DNA of 64,000 nt, taken from positions 17,864,265 to 17,928,264 of the forward strand of contig NC_092573.1 in assembly GCF_037975245.1 (NCBI RefSeq), written 5' to 3'. This document shows, in pieces, positions 12,476-26,438 of the stretch (position 1 is its first letter; every line of letters begins with the position of its first letter). Below the pieces are notes generated by a model. That model was not told the DNA's origin, ran no database searches, and saw only the letters and a list, made by a program, of their open reading frames with translations. The position numbers and the translations under genes are program-made. The stretch is from Apostichopus japonicus (taxonomy: Eukaryota > Echinodermata > Holothuroidea > Aspidochirotida > Stichopodidae).

Positions 12476-15400
12476 TATTGTACGGCGGCCTACGGAGCCA
12501 GGTATGTTCGATCGCATAGGATTATTTCGCTATGCAAGTGCAAGAGTGCAAGAGCGTTGTTTCGAAGATTATAGCGGTATAATCCAACATTCTGTATATT
12601 TTGCTCGATGGAGTAGTTTATCCTTCAACTATGTGATTTCATCGATGGTTTGACCAGATTCCACATGAATGCGATAGATTTGTACACGTTTACTGCCTCA
12701 GTGAGTCAGAACGCACTAAATAATGACAAATCATCCACTTTAAATTCGTGCATGCGTTTCAGGTTTGTGTATAATTTCGGTAAACGGGGGCTATAATCAT
12801 AACAGTGTTTCAAAGTACACACTTGATGATTTCTTGGTTCACTGTATCAATTGGATCGTTTTCATTTAGATATCATAGATTAAACTTGCAATCAAAAGAG
12901 TGGTTACAAATTGACATTTTTGAACACTGCAACTACAGAGACTTTCAGTGCGGCAGCGCATCACTCATATATCATGTAGCACAATATAATGCAGGGGACT
13001 CGCGTAATGACCGTAAACTCTTTACGTCACCATATATATGTATATAGTCTATACGACGTACAAATGCATGAATGAATGAACGTTTTAAAGTGTAAGGAAA
13101 ATATTTCAGCTTGCGCACAGTACCAGACACACGGAGAGACAAATGAACGTAATGACATATTGTATTTTGTTTCGAACTGTTTATATCGAATTGTAACATG
13201 TTGATATCGAATTGGACATAAATAAATATATATTAACTTGGACACTTAACTTTCTTCTTCGTCATTTATGGCACATTTGGCTCTCCGTACAGACAACTTC
13301 GATCAAATCTTGTAAGATACCCCTCTCCAATGAACAGGCAGAAAAGAAACTACTGGACTTATGATTTGTATCCGGACAAAGGCTGGAATATTCGTGAAGC
13401 AGTAATTTGATTACGCGAAGTCCATATGCGTAATAGTTAGTATATAATAAATACATGCTTTTATACGACAGAAAAAAATCAAGTAGAAAAACAAACTGGA
13501 ATCCTCAAATATGTTTAATTGACTTTAAAAGCAATGTATTCTTTTTTTGGAATGTTTTTGTTTACATATATTTGCTATATATATATATACGTAGCAATTC
13601 ACTTACACTTGTCAAATTGCTAATTTACGACCTGAAGAGGCCAATAAAAGGCGAACCATAACTGATGAAAGAAACTTTCAACAAAATGTCATAGCACCAA
13701 CTTATAATTTGAAAAATATTGCCATTTTATACGGTAGGTCTTCTTTGCAGCTTAGTACTTCTACGCTTCGTGTCAATCTCTTTCTTTCACAATGTCTATA
13801 TGAAATATAAAATATATGTGATGCATTCCAGACAGTGTCCATACTTTACAACACGCAATTAGTTAGGGAACCCTAAACTATAATTTAAATATTGTTGACT
13901 TATAGAGGGCTATATAATATGCAAGATACCTCCTTTTGGCATGATATACCAGGGAGTAGACGAAGTAGTTACGTCACGTATAATGGAAGTGGTCATAATT
14001 TATCATGTTAGAGGGCCAAAGCTTTCAAATTTCATACATGAATTACGAGTGTTAAGTGGGACGTAAAACAGAAACAATTTCTTCTGATAGTTTATTTCTA
14101 TCCACTATAATTGGCGCCAAATACGTTTTGAGCTTTTCTGTGTGGTCAACGTATAAAATCACACATCCTACAGACAGGTATAACATTAAAACAGGACTAG
14201 CACTTGATACGCCATTCGATGTGAAGTTGAGGGCGCTCCTCATGGTTATTCCAGTGATATTCGTGGCCATGTAGTTGCGGCAACGCTGCGGGGACCCCGA
14301 CAAAAGTTTAAGATTTGGGGAAGGGAAGGGATACCAGGAGTAAGACCAATATTCAAGAGTACAGTGGTGTTGAAATCCCCCCCCCCCCATCCCCTCCCAC
14401 CGTTATACTGGTGAAGGAGATTGATGATGAAACAGCTATACCTTTATTGCGTGGTTGTAGGTAAAGAGGAGGGGGTTGGATGTTAAGGTAAGCTGCGTGG
14501 AATATTCCCCATTCACTGTACCTTCTCATCTGTTGCAGGTATGTAGAAGGAGGAATCAATAAACTAAGAATAGCGGATAGGAATCAGCACCGAAAGATCG
14601 TAAAAAGAGAATTCTGAGGAACAGTGAGAAGAAGTTGGCAAGGAAACGATAGAGCAGACCATAGACTGAGCTAATTCTAAATAGTGACCACTCCTCCACC
14701 ACCCACGCACGGAGCTTATTTTCAGCAGTGAAACCCCTCCCCTCTCCCACACCGAAGCATCAAGGATGTATTCGTGCCTGCTCTGGTTATGAGGTTAGAT
14801 CTATGTATGTTTTCTTATTTCCCGTTAGGAAGTAAAGATCTCTAGTAATATTAACTATAGTATTACTTTACAACCAATCTCAGCTTGTGATTTTCCTATT
14901 ACGATACACTAATGCGATAACATCGAGCATTATTAACTATCAGCTGTGGTGAAGGTAATCAACTTTGCATGGGAACATTTTCTGTGATATATTTTCTTCT
15001 GTATAGTATTAAATATAAATATTTATTTTTTTGTAACTATTTAATGTAAATAAATGCATGCTGTATCATTTCGGATAACCATAATACTTTGTTCCTCAGG
15101 GTAGATTATAAAGATTTCATAAATCAGTTGAAAATAGTTTCCGTTGATTCTGTCGACAACCTCCTACACGATCACCTGGACAGATTTTTTTATAGTTTCA
15201 AGTTGTTGCATAAAATTCACCCCCTCCCCCAAGAAACAGCCAAAATTGAAATTGTCCAGCCGCAAGAGGATGCTATTTACGTCATGATATGTGTAACTCA
15301 TAAACAGAGACAATCTTTAAGTGCTTCGGTTATCTTACTAACCCAATTAAACCATCATTTCCACTTAATAGCCTTTCCTTAATCTGCTTAGCTTACTACA

Positions 15401-15717
15401 AAGGTTGTGGAACGGTCAGAACAAAACACAGTTAAATAGAACGGTGCAAGAACGCCACCAATTTCAAATAATTTCTGAAGGAGAGCAAACAGCCCCCACC
15501 CTCCTAGAATGCTGGATTCAGACTGCGGATTTCATACTCTCTGTCGCTTTAATGGTCGTATCGACTCGAAAACTCAAGGCAACTTTTTTTTTTGTGATTG
15601 CTCTCGAAGTACATCGCGGAAATGTGACCAAAACGAACCCGACGCTGGTGAGGCAATGGCAAGACATAATGGTTTTTCTCTAGTGTTTGTCAGAGATGAT
15701 AATTTTACATATATTAA
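12476..15717. other. unique AT-rich DNA without recognisable gene
   Basis: Only short ORFs without family signatures. A C-run lies near 14378-14390. I could not support any exon here. Confidence 0.45.
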
Positions 15718-15723
15718 ATATAA

Positions 15724-15778
<55 letters not shown>

Positions 15779-15881
15779 ATATATATATATATAGTAATAT
15801 ATAGTAATATATTTTCTAAAACTTACTCCTTATTTGTCAATTATGAGTCATACCTTATTTCTCTGGTTTTCTCTAATAATA

Positions 15882-15947
<66 letters not shown>

Positions 15948-16018
15948 GCCTATACATAAACCTATATATAAAGCTTATATATAGCCTCTATATAGCCTCT
16001 ATATATATATTTTTACAG

Positions 16019-16061
<43 letters not shown>

Positions 16062-16062
16062 T
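15718..16062. repeat. (TA)n microsatellite cluster
   Basis: Long TA tracts are broken by TAGTAATA, TAGCCTATA and a copy of a dispersed repeat (15811-15880). Tyr/Ile-repeat ORFs across it are artefacts of the dinucleotide. Confidence 0.95.
15811..15880 (-). repeat. dispersed TA-flanking repeat, inverted copy
   Basis: This segment is the reverse complement, with a few differences, of the sequences at about 51110-51183 and 57710-57757. The shared core includes TATTATTAGAGAAAACCAGA and ATATGACTCA. All copies touch (TA)n. Confidence 0.85.
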
Positions 16063-17655
16063 TAAGTATGACACTTTCTTCATATCACAATCGATGTACA
16101 TCAGTAACACTGTCTTTAACACACATGCGTGCAAACTGCAAGTTCCGGGATTGACAGAAATCATACAGAAATCTATGACTGCAGTTTGTTATACAGGTCT
16201 ATTCTTCTGAACAATTGTTCAATTATAAAGAGATTATTCACGCAGGGTTTTAACTAATTAATTGTGGACGGGAGGGACGAAAAGAAGAGTGCAGAAACAC
16301 AGCAGGCTATTGATCTATTAAAAAAATGAGTAAGTTTACGGAAACCGCAACTTGTGTTTAAACAATATGATTATCTATGACAAGATTAATATAAGGTTCA
16401 ATCGCTACTTTCATTTACACTCGAAGAGATCGAATTCTTTTATTAAATCAATAGATTTTCATTTCCATAAACATATACAGATGCCTCCAGGAAGGTGGAT
16501 CATCAAACTTAATTAATTGAGTCCTACAAAGTCATCTGGTCAGCCAATTAGACCCACAAAGCGGAAAGCAATAGGGTTTTTACTTTTCGTCCGATTAAAA
16601 GTACAATTGTATAAATTGTGTATTATTGACACATGAAGAAAGTGAACCATACCACGGTGACCCATGTAGAGTTTTCTTTATTATTATTATTTTAACAAGG
16701 CTGTGCGAAACCTTGACCAACCTTCAACGTGATTAAGCATGCATCCTTTGGAGTGACTACCGGTATTGTTTCACGCTATATGCGATACTACAATGATTAA
16801 CTGAATATTTTCGACTTTAAAATACTTGATATATCTTTTCAATTTGATTTAATACATGCGCTTATTCCTAAGTATAGGCCTATGTGAAAAAAAGTATCCT
16901 AGTGACGACACGTCATGCATCGAATTGAAGGATCAATTTAGGCAGAAATATACTTTTGATATGTTATAGTTATGAAAAACATAAATTTCTGAGACCTGCT
17001 ATAATTATGCCATGTTGTTTAAGTAATTTGTTTTTTGGAGATGGTCAGCTTTAAATTATGTTTAATCTCTAGAATGCCCCTTTAAGGCTCCTTATTTAAA
17101 AGTATTACTTCTGTGTGAAGAAATAGTCGAGGCGAAACTCGAATTAATTACTCGCTAAATAAATCTTCTTTCTCTGCAAGGAACATTTTTTTTTTATGAA
17201 ACTAACAGCAATTGTGCGAAATACATGAAAAAGTAACGATATGTTCAATTTAGAGACAGTATACGTTGTTATAACATCATAAATAATATAACATCTTTGG
17301 ACAAACAGGATAAAAAAAACACATTTCTTCCTCATTTATTTCTCACACAAGGACGACTAAGTATATGAATAAACAATAAACAACAATTTTGTTTGTTAAA
17401 ATATGTAACAAATACCAGCAATGAAACAACAACTTCCACATCATTGAAATATACGGATAAACCTATACATCTTGCTTTAACTCAATTTATTGGATTCTTA
17501 AAAAACTACTGCAGACAGACTAAAATCAAGTGATGGACTTAGCAGTTATTTGCATATTCATATAGCGCACCCTCTCTCTTCTCCTGCACGGAAGTTTTCC
17601 TATCATATTGTTGCTAAGAAAATAAATAAAGAGGTATGGACGGATTCAATTCGCA
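16063..17655. other. AT-rich non-coding stretch, nothing recognised
   Basis: No gene or repeat supported. One TAGGCCTA palindrome lies at 16875-16882. Confidence 0.45.
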
Positions 17656-18895
17656 GAGTTTCTTTATAATGTGACGTCGATTCAACAGACCTTTAACAGT
17701 ACTGTATATTATATTTTGAAGGGTCTCCATAGAACAGTTTCTTGGTAATTTGACGGTGATTCAACCGACCTTTAACAGAACTGTATACTATATATTAAAG
17801 CGTCTTGGTTAAACAGTTTCTTTATAATGTGACGTCGATTCAACCGACCTTAAACAGTTCTGTATACTACATATTAAAGCGTCTCAATAGAACAGTTTCT
17901 TTATAATGTGACGGTGATTCAACCGACCTTTAGCAGTACTGTATATTATATTTTGAAGGGTCTCCATAGAACAGTTTCTTGGTAATTTGACGGTGATTCA
18001 ACCGACCTTTAACAGAACTGTATACTACATATTAAAGCGTCTTGGTTAAACAGTTTCTTTATAATGTGACGTCGATTCAACCGACCTTAAACAGTTCTGT
18101 ATACTATATATTAAAGCGTCTCAATAGAACAGTTTCTTTATAATGTGACGTTGATTCAACCGACCTTTAACAGAACTATATACTATATATTAAAGCGTCT
18201 CATTTAAACAGTTTCTTTATAATGTGACGTCGATTCAACCGACCTTTAACAGTACTGTATATTATATTTTGAAGGGTCTCCATAGAACAGTTTCTTGGTA
18301 ATTTGACGGTGATTCAACCGACCTTTAACAGAACTGTATACTATATATTAAAGCGTCTTGGTTAAACAGTTTCTTTATAATGTGACGTCGATTCAACCGA
18401 CCTTTAACAGTGCTGTATACTATATATTAAAGAGTCTCAATTGAACAGTTTCTTTATAATGTGACGTCGATTCAACCGACCTTTAACAGTTCTGTATACT
18501 ATATATCAATGCGTCTCAATAGAACAGTTTCTTTATAATGTGACGTTGATTCAACCGACCTTTAACAGAACTATATACTATATATTAAAGAGTCTCATTT
18601 AAACAGTTTCTTTATGATGTGACGTCGATTCAACCGACCTTTAACAGTACTGTATATTATATTTTGAAGGGTCTCCATAGAACAGTTTCTTGGTAATTTG
18701 ACGGTGATTCAACCGACCTTTAACAGAACTGTATACTATATATTAAAGCGTCTTGGTTAAACAGTTTCTTTATAATGTGACGTCGATTCAACCGACCTTT
18801 AACAGTTCTGTATACTACATATTAAAGCGTCTCAATAGAACAGTTTCTTTATAATGTGACGGTAATTCAACCGACCTTTAACAGTACTGCCTTTA
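17656..18895. repeat. 79-bp satellite array, about 15.7 copies
   Basis: GTTTCTT recurs at 17658, 17737, 17816 and onward every 79 bp. Each unit carries GACGTCGATTCAACCGACC or GACGGTGATTCAACCGACC, then TTTAACAG, TGTATACTATATATTAAAG and a GTCTC segment. Unit types alternate in a non-random order: a type with TATATTATATTTTGAAGGG is followed by a type with TTGGTAATTTGACGG. This implies expansion by multi-unit blocks. No ORF runs through it, since 79 is not a multiple of three. Confidence 0.95.
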
Positions 18896-21800
18896 ACAGT
18901 AACAAACCTTGCGTTTGGACAACAAAATTGTCTTGAACTAATTCATAGTCAAAATTTACGCCATTGAAATCTAAAATTTGATTTTATTACTTTTCTGGGG
19001 GTGGATCCCTATCTGCACGCTTACACGGGAGCCGCCTTCAACAATTCAGCACCGTGAAGGCCCCTCCTTTTATAAACTCATTTCCACCCCTGTTGTGTAT
19101 TTTCTTCTCTGCTTCCAAGATGCTTCTATCGATCAATAAACAATTTGCTATACACTGCTGTAAGTAACTATTAGCTTCACCTTTTGGGTGACTCTCTATA
19201 CTCAAGTCTAATTTATTGCATTGTCGTGTTTTGTTTGTCATCAGTATAAACGGATGCATAAAGACTATACTTATAATACGTCAAGTCGATTGCGAATGTA
19301 CTCTGCAGCCATTAAGAAATAATAAACAATATCCAGCTACACGAATGTAATGTGTAAGCCAACCTATATCGATCAAAAGGGAAGGATCGTTTTAAAGTGT
19401 GTGCTATGATAGGTTTAAATAACATTAAATGATTAATCGCCTCATGTGAGATTTTTGTTTAATTTCATTTCTTTTCACTCATTCAGTTGTTTGAAATTTA
19501 TGTCGAATGTAATTTGAAAATGCCACCATCCAGACACGTATTGAATTCGAATTCACGAAGAAAGACACATGCATGAGACATATGCACATCCACATATTCC
19601 CACACACATACACGCATATACACACGTATGCCATCATTTATTATCACCCATCAACTTATATAGACTGAAATTGTTCACGTCACATGATTTTTCTGACGTC
19701 ACAAAAGATAATGCTGATGTTAAGGACCAGTTATATTAATATAAACCCCTGTAAATTTTTTTACTTGTCGATTCTCAAGAAGGTAATAATATTTAAAGCA
19801 TACTTTCTTACAAAATCTTTACATTCTTATCCTGGTTATTTGACAGTACATCCCACCATATAAAATTAAAGAACGAGATTATTACGCGCAGTTTCTCCTT
19901 ATTCCGTGGTTTCACACACCGGCTTGTCTGTATAAATATCATATTTATATCTTATATCAACATGGTTGCGAGTAATAAAGTTACAGCTATACGAATCTCC
20001 GACATTCAGGACGAAATGGGATATAACACGGAGGATAGTCTACACTATAGTATAGATGATCCCACATCATATAATAATTAGGAGGACATTCTACACTGTC
20101 ACACTGGCTGCAATCGCATGCTTGTTTGTATCTCTATTAGTCAGATTCTATATTTACTGTACAATGAGTAAATAGTTTGTATAAAGTCAAATTTAGAAGC
20201 AAACCTAGTTTTGACTTCGAAACGGGTTAATGACCGTGTTTTGTGTTACCGATTAGTAGCTAATGTCACAAGTGGGTTGTTGGAAATACGATATTACGTT
20301 GATTTTTCCGCCTTACGAGAATAATGAATTATTCATAAGATACACAGCTAATAAAAACTACCTCGAAGTTCCGTTCCATGTCTTTCAAAGAAAAGTTAAT
20401 GAGATTTGTAATGCTTGATCTGTGGCTAACTTACTAAAGGAAATAAACATGTTTGGTTCGTGTCGTTATTTTAAAATTAAAGGGTCGAAGCGTTCTCATT
20501 GAGTCAACAGCCATCATGAGGCTGTATACAACGTAATGCGGTGAGGATTTATGTGGATTCTGATCGTGATTCCACAACATCTTTAGTTCGAAAAGAGTTC
20601 ATTCGATTGAGAGCGGGGAGCATGAGGCGTAGGGGTGGGGTGGGGGGTCATTGGCGGCGTGCTAACTTAGTACTTACAAGAGGCGCGGGGGGGGGGCAGA
20701 GGATACATTTTCCAGGAAATAAGCGATAGCGTTAAAAATGAAACGACACGGGAATATGTCCGGTCAAATCAGGTATACTTTATAAAGACACGTGAAATTG
20801 TAACAGTCTCTTTATTTTTTACGATGACCCCCATTCCCCTCCTCTTTCCGGCGCTCTCAACCCCCACCCACCCCTCTTCCCGCAACCTCACAAAGAAAAA
20901 CCGATTCATGATATCAGTCTCTTCAAAATCAGATCACACCCTCGTTGGTTAATGATATCTGAGACGTTTCTTGTACAATTCATAGCCCACGATTGTCAGT
21001 ATGCAATGACTGTATTTGTCCGGAAGCCTGCAATCATTGTATATTCATCTTGATGTATCTATATGTATGCCTTTATATAGGCTACATTTATTACCTAGAA
21101 AGTTTTTAACTTTCAAGGGACGGATCAAATTACACTGATATCTCTAGTTAATGAGACCCACGTCATTTCTTAGACGGTCAGTGATTTCTTCAATATTGTG
21201 CAAGGATATGTCGAGTGCGGCTTGTAGAGTAACAATTCCGTCTTGGAAAATTCAGGTTATTTTAAAGGTATTTGAACGTGCCATTACGCTTGGATTATCT
21301 GTTCAAGAAATGGTATAGCATCTACTTGTTCAATGACGACTACCTGGACATGTTATATATTTGTTGTCAACGTGGCGTAACCTGCGGGGACATAGGAGAG
21401 GGGTGGGTCCTTACGTCATACCTCTGGTCAGTTCTCCCGAATAGAGAGACATGTAAGAGTGAGTGAGAAGATTGAACTACTCTTAGTTATTATTCATTCT
21501 CCTTTACGTAGCTCCCTCCTGAATCCTAAAAAGGCGAAAATCCCTGTCTGAACTCGATGGAAAGATTTTTAGTGAAGTGGTATGTAAACGCTCCGTATGC
21601 TACTCGCCTTACATCGGCAGGGATTGGGTTGGAAGACGTGAAACATGATTGGGGAAATAGGTCAGAGGGTATTCAAGGGGCGGGTAGGGGGGCGACATTC
21701 TCAAGCATTATTTACGCATGTTTAATCCTAGAAAAATGGTATTTACTCCTATATAGTCAGCCCTCCTTCCCGCCAATGAAAATAGGCTTTGTTATTGTTA

Positions 21801-24800
21801 CGACATTGTTATTAACTCTTGCCACTATAGGTTACAACAACAACAACATCTAATAATTAAAGATTGTTTGATCAGTGAGTTTTGACACACCAGTAAATTT
21901 ATGCTCAGTTCACAATTACAACTGGACAAAACTCTTCTCTATCTCGTGATGATGTGAATGGACATAGTAAACTCATTGCAATATATACCTTCTCAGTTCT
22001 GGCTATCTTTGAAAAACCTTACACAGAGGATCAACAAATAATAATGACATGTCTTTATAAACAAACGTTGGTCTCATAAATCTTGTTGATATCACTGTTT
22101 TATGGAATTCACTGAAGTAAAGTAAAAATGGGCGATACGTTCTGCCTTTACCTTCATTGATCCGTGATGATAACAGGTGTACAAGGCTTGAATTCAAATC
22201 TTACAGATATACTAGGTATTGTATATAATAAGGCACCTTGCCTTTGAGACTCTTTCATGCTTAGGGATGGTGCAATTGTTCTTAAACGATGAGAAATGAA
22301 CTTGTATACAACGGAAGCTTATCAAATTGGCTGGTGTCCGGGGCGTAAATGCAACATTTGGAGGGGCGGGGAGGCCGGAGGGAAGGAAAGAGAAGAGAAG
22401 GTGGGGGAGGGTTGGGAAGGGTGGGGAGTGGAGGTGAAGGGTTGTCCATTGTTGATTTCGATACCGACTAGCTTTGTTGAGACAGACTGCGGTGACTGGT
22501 CGAGCAATGTTGTGGTTGTTTCTTTTTTGTTAGTACTGCAACATAAACACTTAACAGTCTGAGTAAGAGTACTTCAGTACAACCAGTGGCCGAAACAGCA
22601 TCTTTCACATCATTGGTCGATGCGTCACCTGATCGAGACTTTCTTGATCATACCGAAACAGTACACATTGATGTATTCAAGCATTTCAAATGCTACCATT
22701 AAGTCTCCTGTGACTAAGTTTTGAGTTCGAAAAAGGTATTAAAACCGATTTTATTGATTCTTCAAAAGCTTTACAGGCCTCGGTGGCTAACCAGATGATA
22801 AGAGTTAATGTCGTGAATAAAAGGCCATTAGGCATACATACCCCCGGCATACGATGTGTTGATGATTTCGAAAATTTTAGCTGTTCAATTTGAAATAAAC
22901 ATAAGAGTAGATGGTAAACGACAGCCAGCATTGTTGAATTTTGATAGCTGAAACAGGTATGAGCGGTAGAGGTGTAGGCATACGTAGGTGAAGGTGGGGG
23001 TTAGGGAAACAAGGGAGTAAGGAGAGGATTGAGTGCTATAAAAGTAGTATATCTGAAGATTTGGAAGGTAAGGAGAGGGGCGGATGAAGAGGGGGAGGAA
23101 GGAGAGGGGGCGGAAGGCGAGAGGGCAGAGAAGGGAATTCTTGTTGCAAAGTTTGAGATGCAAAATCGGTCATATATGAAAGGCTAAAGTTGCAGATTCT
23201 CCATAGTTGGGAATAAGTTTAGGGGACGTGTTTAAGGGGAAGCTGATCTAGACGTGTATACATTTATAAACAGATTGTGATTAAAGTATGATTTCTTAAG
23301 TAAGCCGATTACAATACCGTCTAAATGATGGTATAAACCTGCCTCAACACCGCGATGGGAAGGGTGGAAGGGTTAGCTCATCACATGTAACAGAGCCCGT
23401 CAACGGTGTTTGTCCACTTTAACGTGCGGTGTCCCTGCTATGAAGGATGTATTATCTTTGTCCATTAGATATGTCTTTAGAACAAGGTCACGTGATGAAA
23501 ACAGACGCACGGATGTTGTTCGGGAAACTCAAGAGGCATTTATTACCCAGTTTTCGTCAACAGAATTTGTGATATGAGATTATGTGACATTTCTGAAAAT
23601 AGTGACGTCATCCTTCAATTTATCTCAAGCCATGTTTGTCTGTAGGGCTTATTTTACACATGGACGCGCAATCTTTCCCAATTTGACTCAATTGAGTTTG
23701 AGAAGAAATCCACATTATAAAGTTTGCGAGGATACCGAGACGACTTACTGTGTTTACGACTTAACGGTAAGCTCCCACCACAAAGAAATGAATACATTTT
23801 TAAAAGGTTTCTTTGTTTAGTATCATCATATCAGTTTAACCCTTTAAAACAAAATCGAGTCATCTTGTCTGCAGGGCTGCAGACTATATATGGTTATATA
23901 GTTAAGTTTACAACAGTTTGCAGTAGCATATATATCTTGTCCTTACACTCAAGACGATATAATTGTTACTATTTTTTAGCAGGTGTTGTTAAGCTATAAT
24001 AACCAGCTGATCGAACCCTTTTGAATGAGACGAATTGTATACATATCGACGGTACGAACAATATCAAAATATATAACCACTTGATTAAAAAAAACAAAAG
24101 TCTTTGAGGAAAGTACGGAAGGTGTGTGAAAATGAAACACGGTATAGTGTGATGATAAGCTGCTGGCAATACATGTTTGTTTTTGTGTCTATTTATCATT
24201 CAAAGATTCATAGATTCTACTGTTGAGTAAAGCGTGCGTAAATGTTAATACAACTTTGCTTTGATATCGATGCTATTAATAATGCATCCGGCTTGAGCTT
24301 CCAAATAATGACGATTATATGAGAGAAGCAACTTTCCCTGAAATTGCCTGGAGCGCTGAGTTCTTGAAGACAACTTCTCAATGTTACGATCCAAACTCAA
24401 GCAATTAAAGGAGGAAGGTAGGAAAGGGAAAAAGTCATTGCATGGTCAGTTCGATTCTTAGATGATCATGAAGTTTACCGCATACGTCAAGGTTACCACA
24501 CAGTACGGTATTTATAACAGCTCCCTGCACAATCTGAATGATAAATCTTTGTCAGATTCATTAGGAATATTGCGTCCCGGTATAACATTATGTATCTTTA
24601 TTAAAGTGCATTCGAAACAAAGTAAAACACCAAAGGTTATATGCAGTTGTATGTTTTTGGCTGATGAGGGTTAGGGACCCGCCCCCCCCCCCCGCCCCAC
24701 CGAAGTTCATAGCAAAAGTCGGCGGGTGGGGTGGTGTGGGGCGGGGTGGGGTGGTGTGCCGGGGTAGGCAAAACGACTTCCATATATATGTCTTGTTACG

Positions 24801-25172
24801 CTACACGTACGTATAGCACATAGCATAATGCATACGGTAGCCTGTGGCACGAAATGTCACGTGATCAATTGCGCTATGTCCTCGCACTTCCGCTTTTGAG
24901 TGTTATTGTTTTCATTCAAAACTCGGGAATATAATTTAGTATAATGTAGCAAACGTTCCCACAGCATCTTTGTTAGAAAATTATAACTTGAGCGTGACTT
25001 CCAAATTGAAAGGTTTCAAACTATCAAGTTCTTACAATGAAATATTTTACCAAGTTTATTGCGCTCTAATATTAGAAAAATTTAAATCATACAAATGCGA
25101 TGAAAGTTGAAACTTATTCTTTGTCAAACATTGTCAACATTGACAAACTTTCTGATATCAGAGTTGCAGAAG
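18896..25172. other. unique DNA with G-rich and C-rich tracts, no gene recognised
   Basis: About 6.3 kb without a supportable exon. Low-complexity patches include CA-rich 19567-19630, G-rich 20630-20698, purine-rich 22357-22440 and 23040-23130, and a C-run then G-run at 24680-24695 and 24721-24770. The ORFs over these patches are low complexity. Confidence 0.45.
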
Positions 25173-25282
25173 GGACACTATACGGCTAACCGTATTATAA
25201 CCAGAGGCTCGGACACTACGGTTAACCGTATTATAACCAGAGGCTCGGACACTACGGTTAACCGTATTATAACGAGAGGCTA
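25173..25282. repeat. 36-38-bp tandem repeat, 3 copies, with internal palindrome
   Basis: Copies start at 25173, 25211 and 25247. Copies 2 and 3 contain TACGGTTAACCGTA, a perfect 14-bp palindrome; copy 1 has one change in it. The rest of the unit is TTATAACCAGAGGCTCGGAC. Confidence 0.92.
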
Positions 25283-25945
25283 GGTTCAGGCTAGAGGAAG
25301 TATACCATTTACAGACATCGACGGAGAAGTGAACTGTTATGTCACCAACCTTTATGAAACTTTTCTTTTTCTATCATCAAGGTTTTTTCTAGTGAAGACC
25401 GTCCTTCAGTTTTGACTGTACACTTGTGGCAATGAAGTACACTAAACCCAAAGATAGTAGCTTCTGTTAGGGCTCGCTACTGAACTTCGTCTGAAACGGA
25501 TAACATTTATTATTATGACCGTTAAAGAGCTGTGTCGATAGGCTTCTGGATACACATATATCATGAGGATAGACATATACCCGGTACATAGCAACATAAA
25601 GACAATATATCGATCAGTAAATCAAGGCCACATGCTAGACACGTTAGTGCATATTACCAACATTAATGATTGATTCACTGACTTGTATAGAAATCTCTCG
25701 AATGAATCACGTCTTAGCAGGGTACTAACAAATACTAGTCCTAGTAAACAACTTCCTGACATTTAGCAGATCATAGCTATGACGTCATCATCACCGTGAC
25801 CCGTTGTATACCACACATCCTTACCCCTAACTAAACACACAGTGAGCAGAATTCAGTGCACATTTAAACCGTCTCATCCTTCTAATTGACCGTTACTTTC
25901 TTGCAGTCCACAAACTTGCTGTAACACGAACTTGCTTTGTCTACA

Positions 25946-25973
25946 CAGGGAGTTGTTATGGAACAACTCCCTG
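25946..25973. repeat. 28-bp perfect hairpin flanked by 7-bp direct repeats
   Basis: CAGGGAGTTGTT, four bases ATGG, then the exact inverse AACAACTCCCTG. GTCTACA lies immediately on each side (25939-25945 and 25974-25980). The shape is that of two transposon TIRs with almost no interior, bounded by a target duplication. Confidence 0.85.
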
Positions 25974-25999
25974 GTCTACACAACCTCTCCCCTCCGCCC

Positions 26000-26226
26000 T
26001 ACCCCATGGTACATAAAAGGACACCTTGGTAATATAAAAGGACACCATGGTACATAAAAGGACACCATGGTACATTAAAGGACACCATGGTACATAAAAG
26101 GACCCCATGGTACATACAAGGACACCACGGTACATAAAAGGACACCATGGTACATAATTGGACACCATGGTACATAAAAGGACACCATGGTACATCAAAG
26201 GGCACCATGGTACATAAAAGGACACA
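26000..26226. repeat. 20-bp tandem repeat, about 11 copies
   Basis: The unit GGACACCATGGTACATAAAA repeats with few changes (ATTAAAG, ACATACAAG and AATATAAAA variants). Each unit holds CCATGG, and the ORFs over it are repeat by-products. It begins 26 bp after the hairpin and its direct repeat. Confidence 0.95.
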
Positions 26227-26339
26227 TGGCTATATAACTCAGGTACTATTTCACATTAGCCCTATAACCTGCTATGTTCTTCAGTCTGGCTCTTCTAACC
26301 GTGTAGGGATTTAGCCAAATGTTATAAATATCAGAAAGG

Positions 26340-26343
<4 letters not shown>

Positions 26344-26436
<93 letters not shown>
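26344..26436. repeat. (TA)n microsatellite
   Basis: Nearly pure TA with single G interruptions at two places. Confidence 0.97.

Positions 26437-26438
<2 letters not shown>

Noticed and set aside
15509-16210. 233-residue ORF rich in Tyr and Ile
   Set aside because: Most of it is a translation of (TA)n; no protein-like segment.
25956-26225. Overlapping 69- and 89-residue minus-strand ORFs with VPWCP repeats
   Set aside because: Produced by the 20-bp tandem repeat; no independent support.
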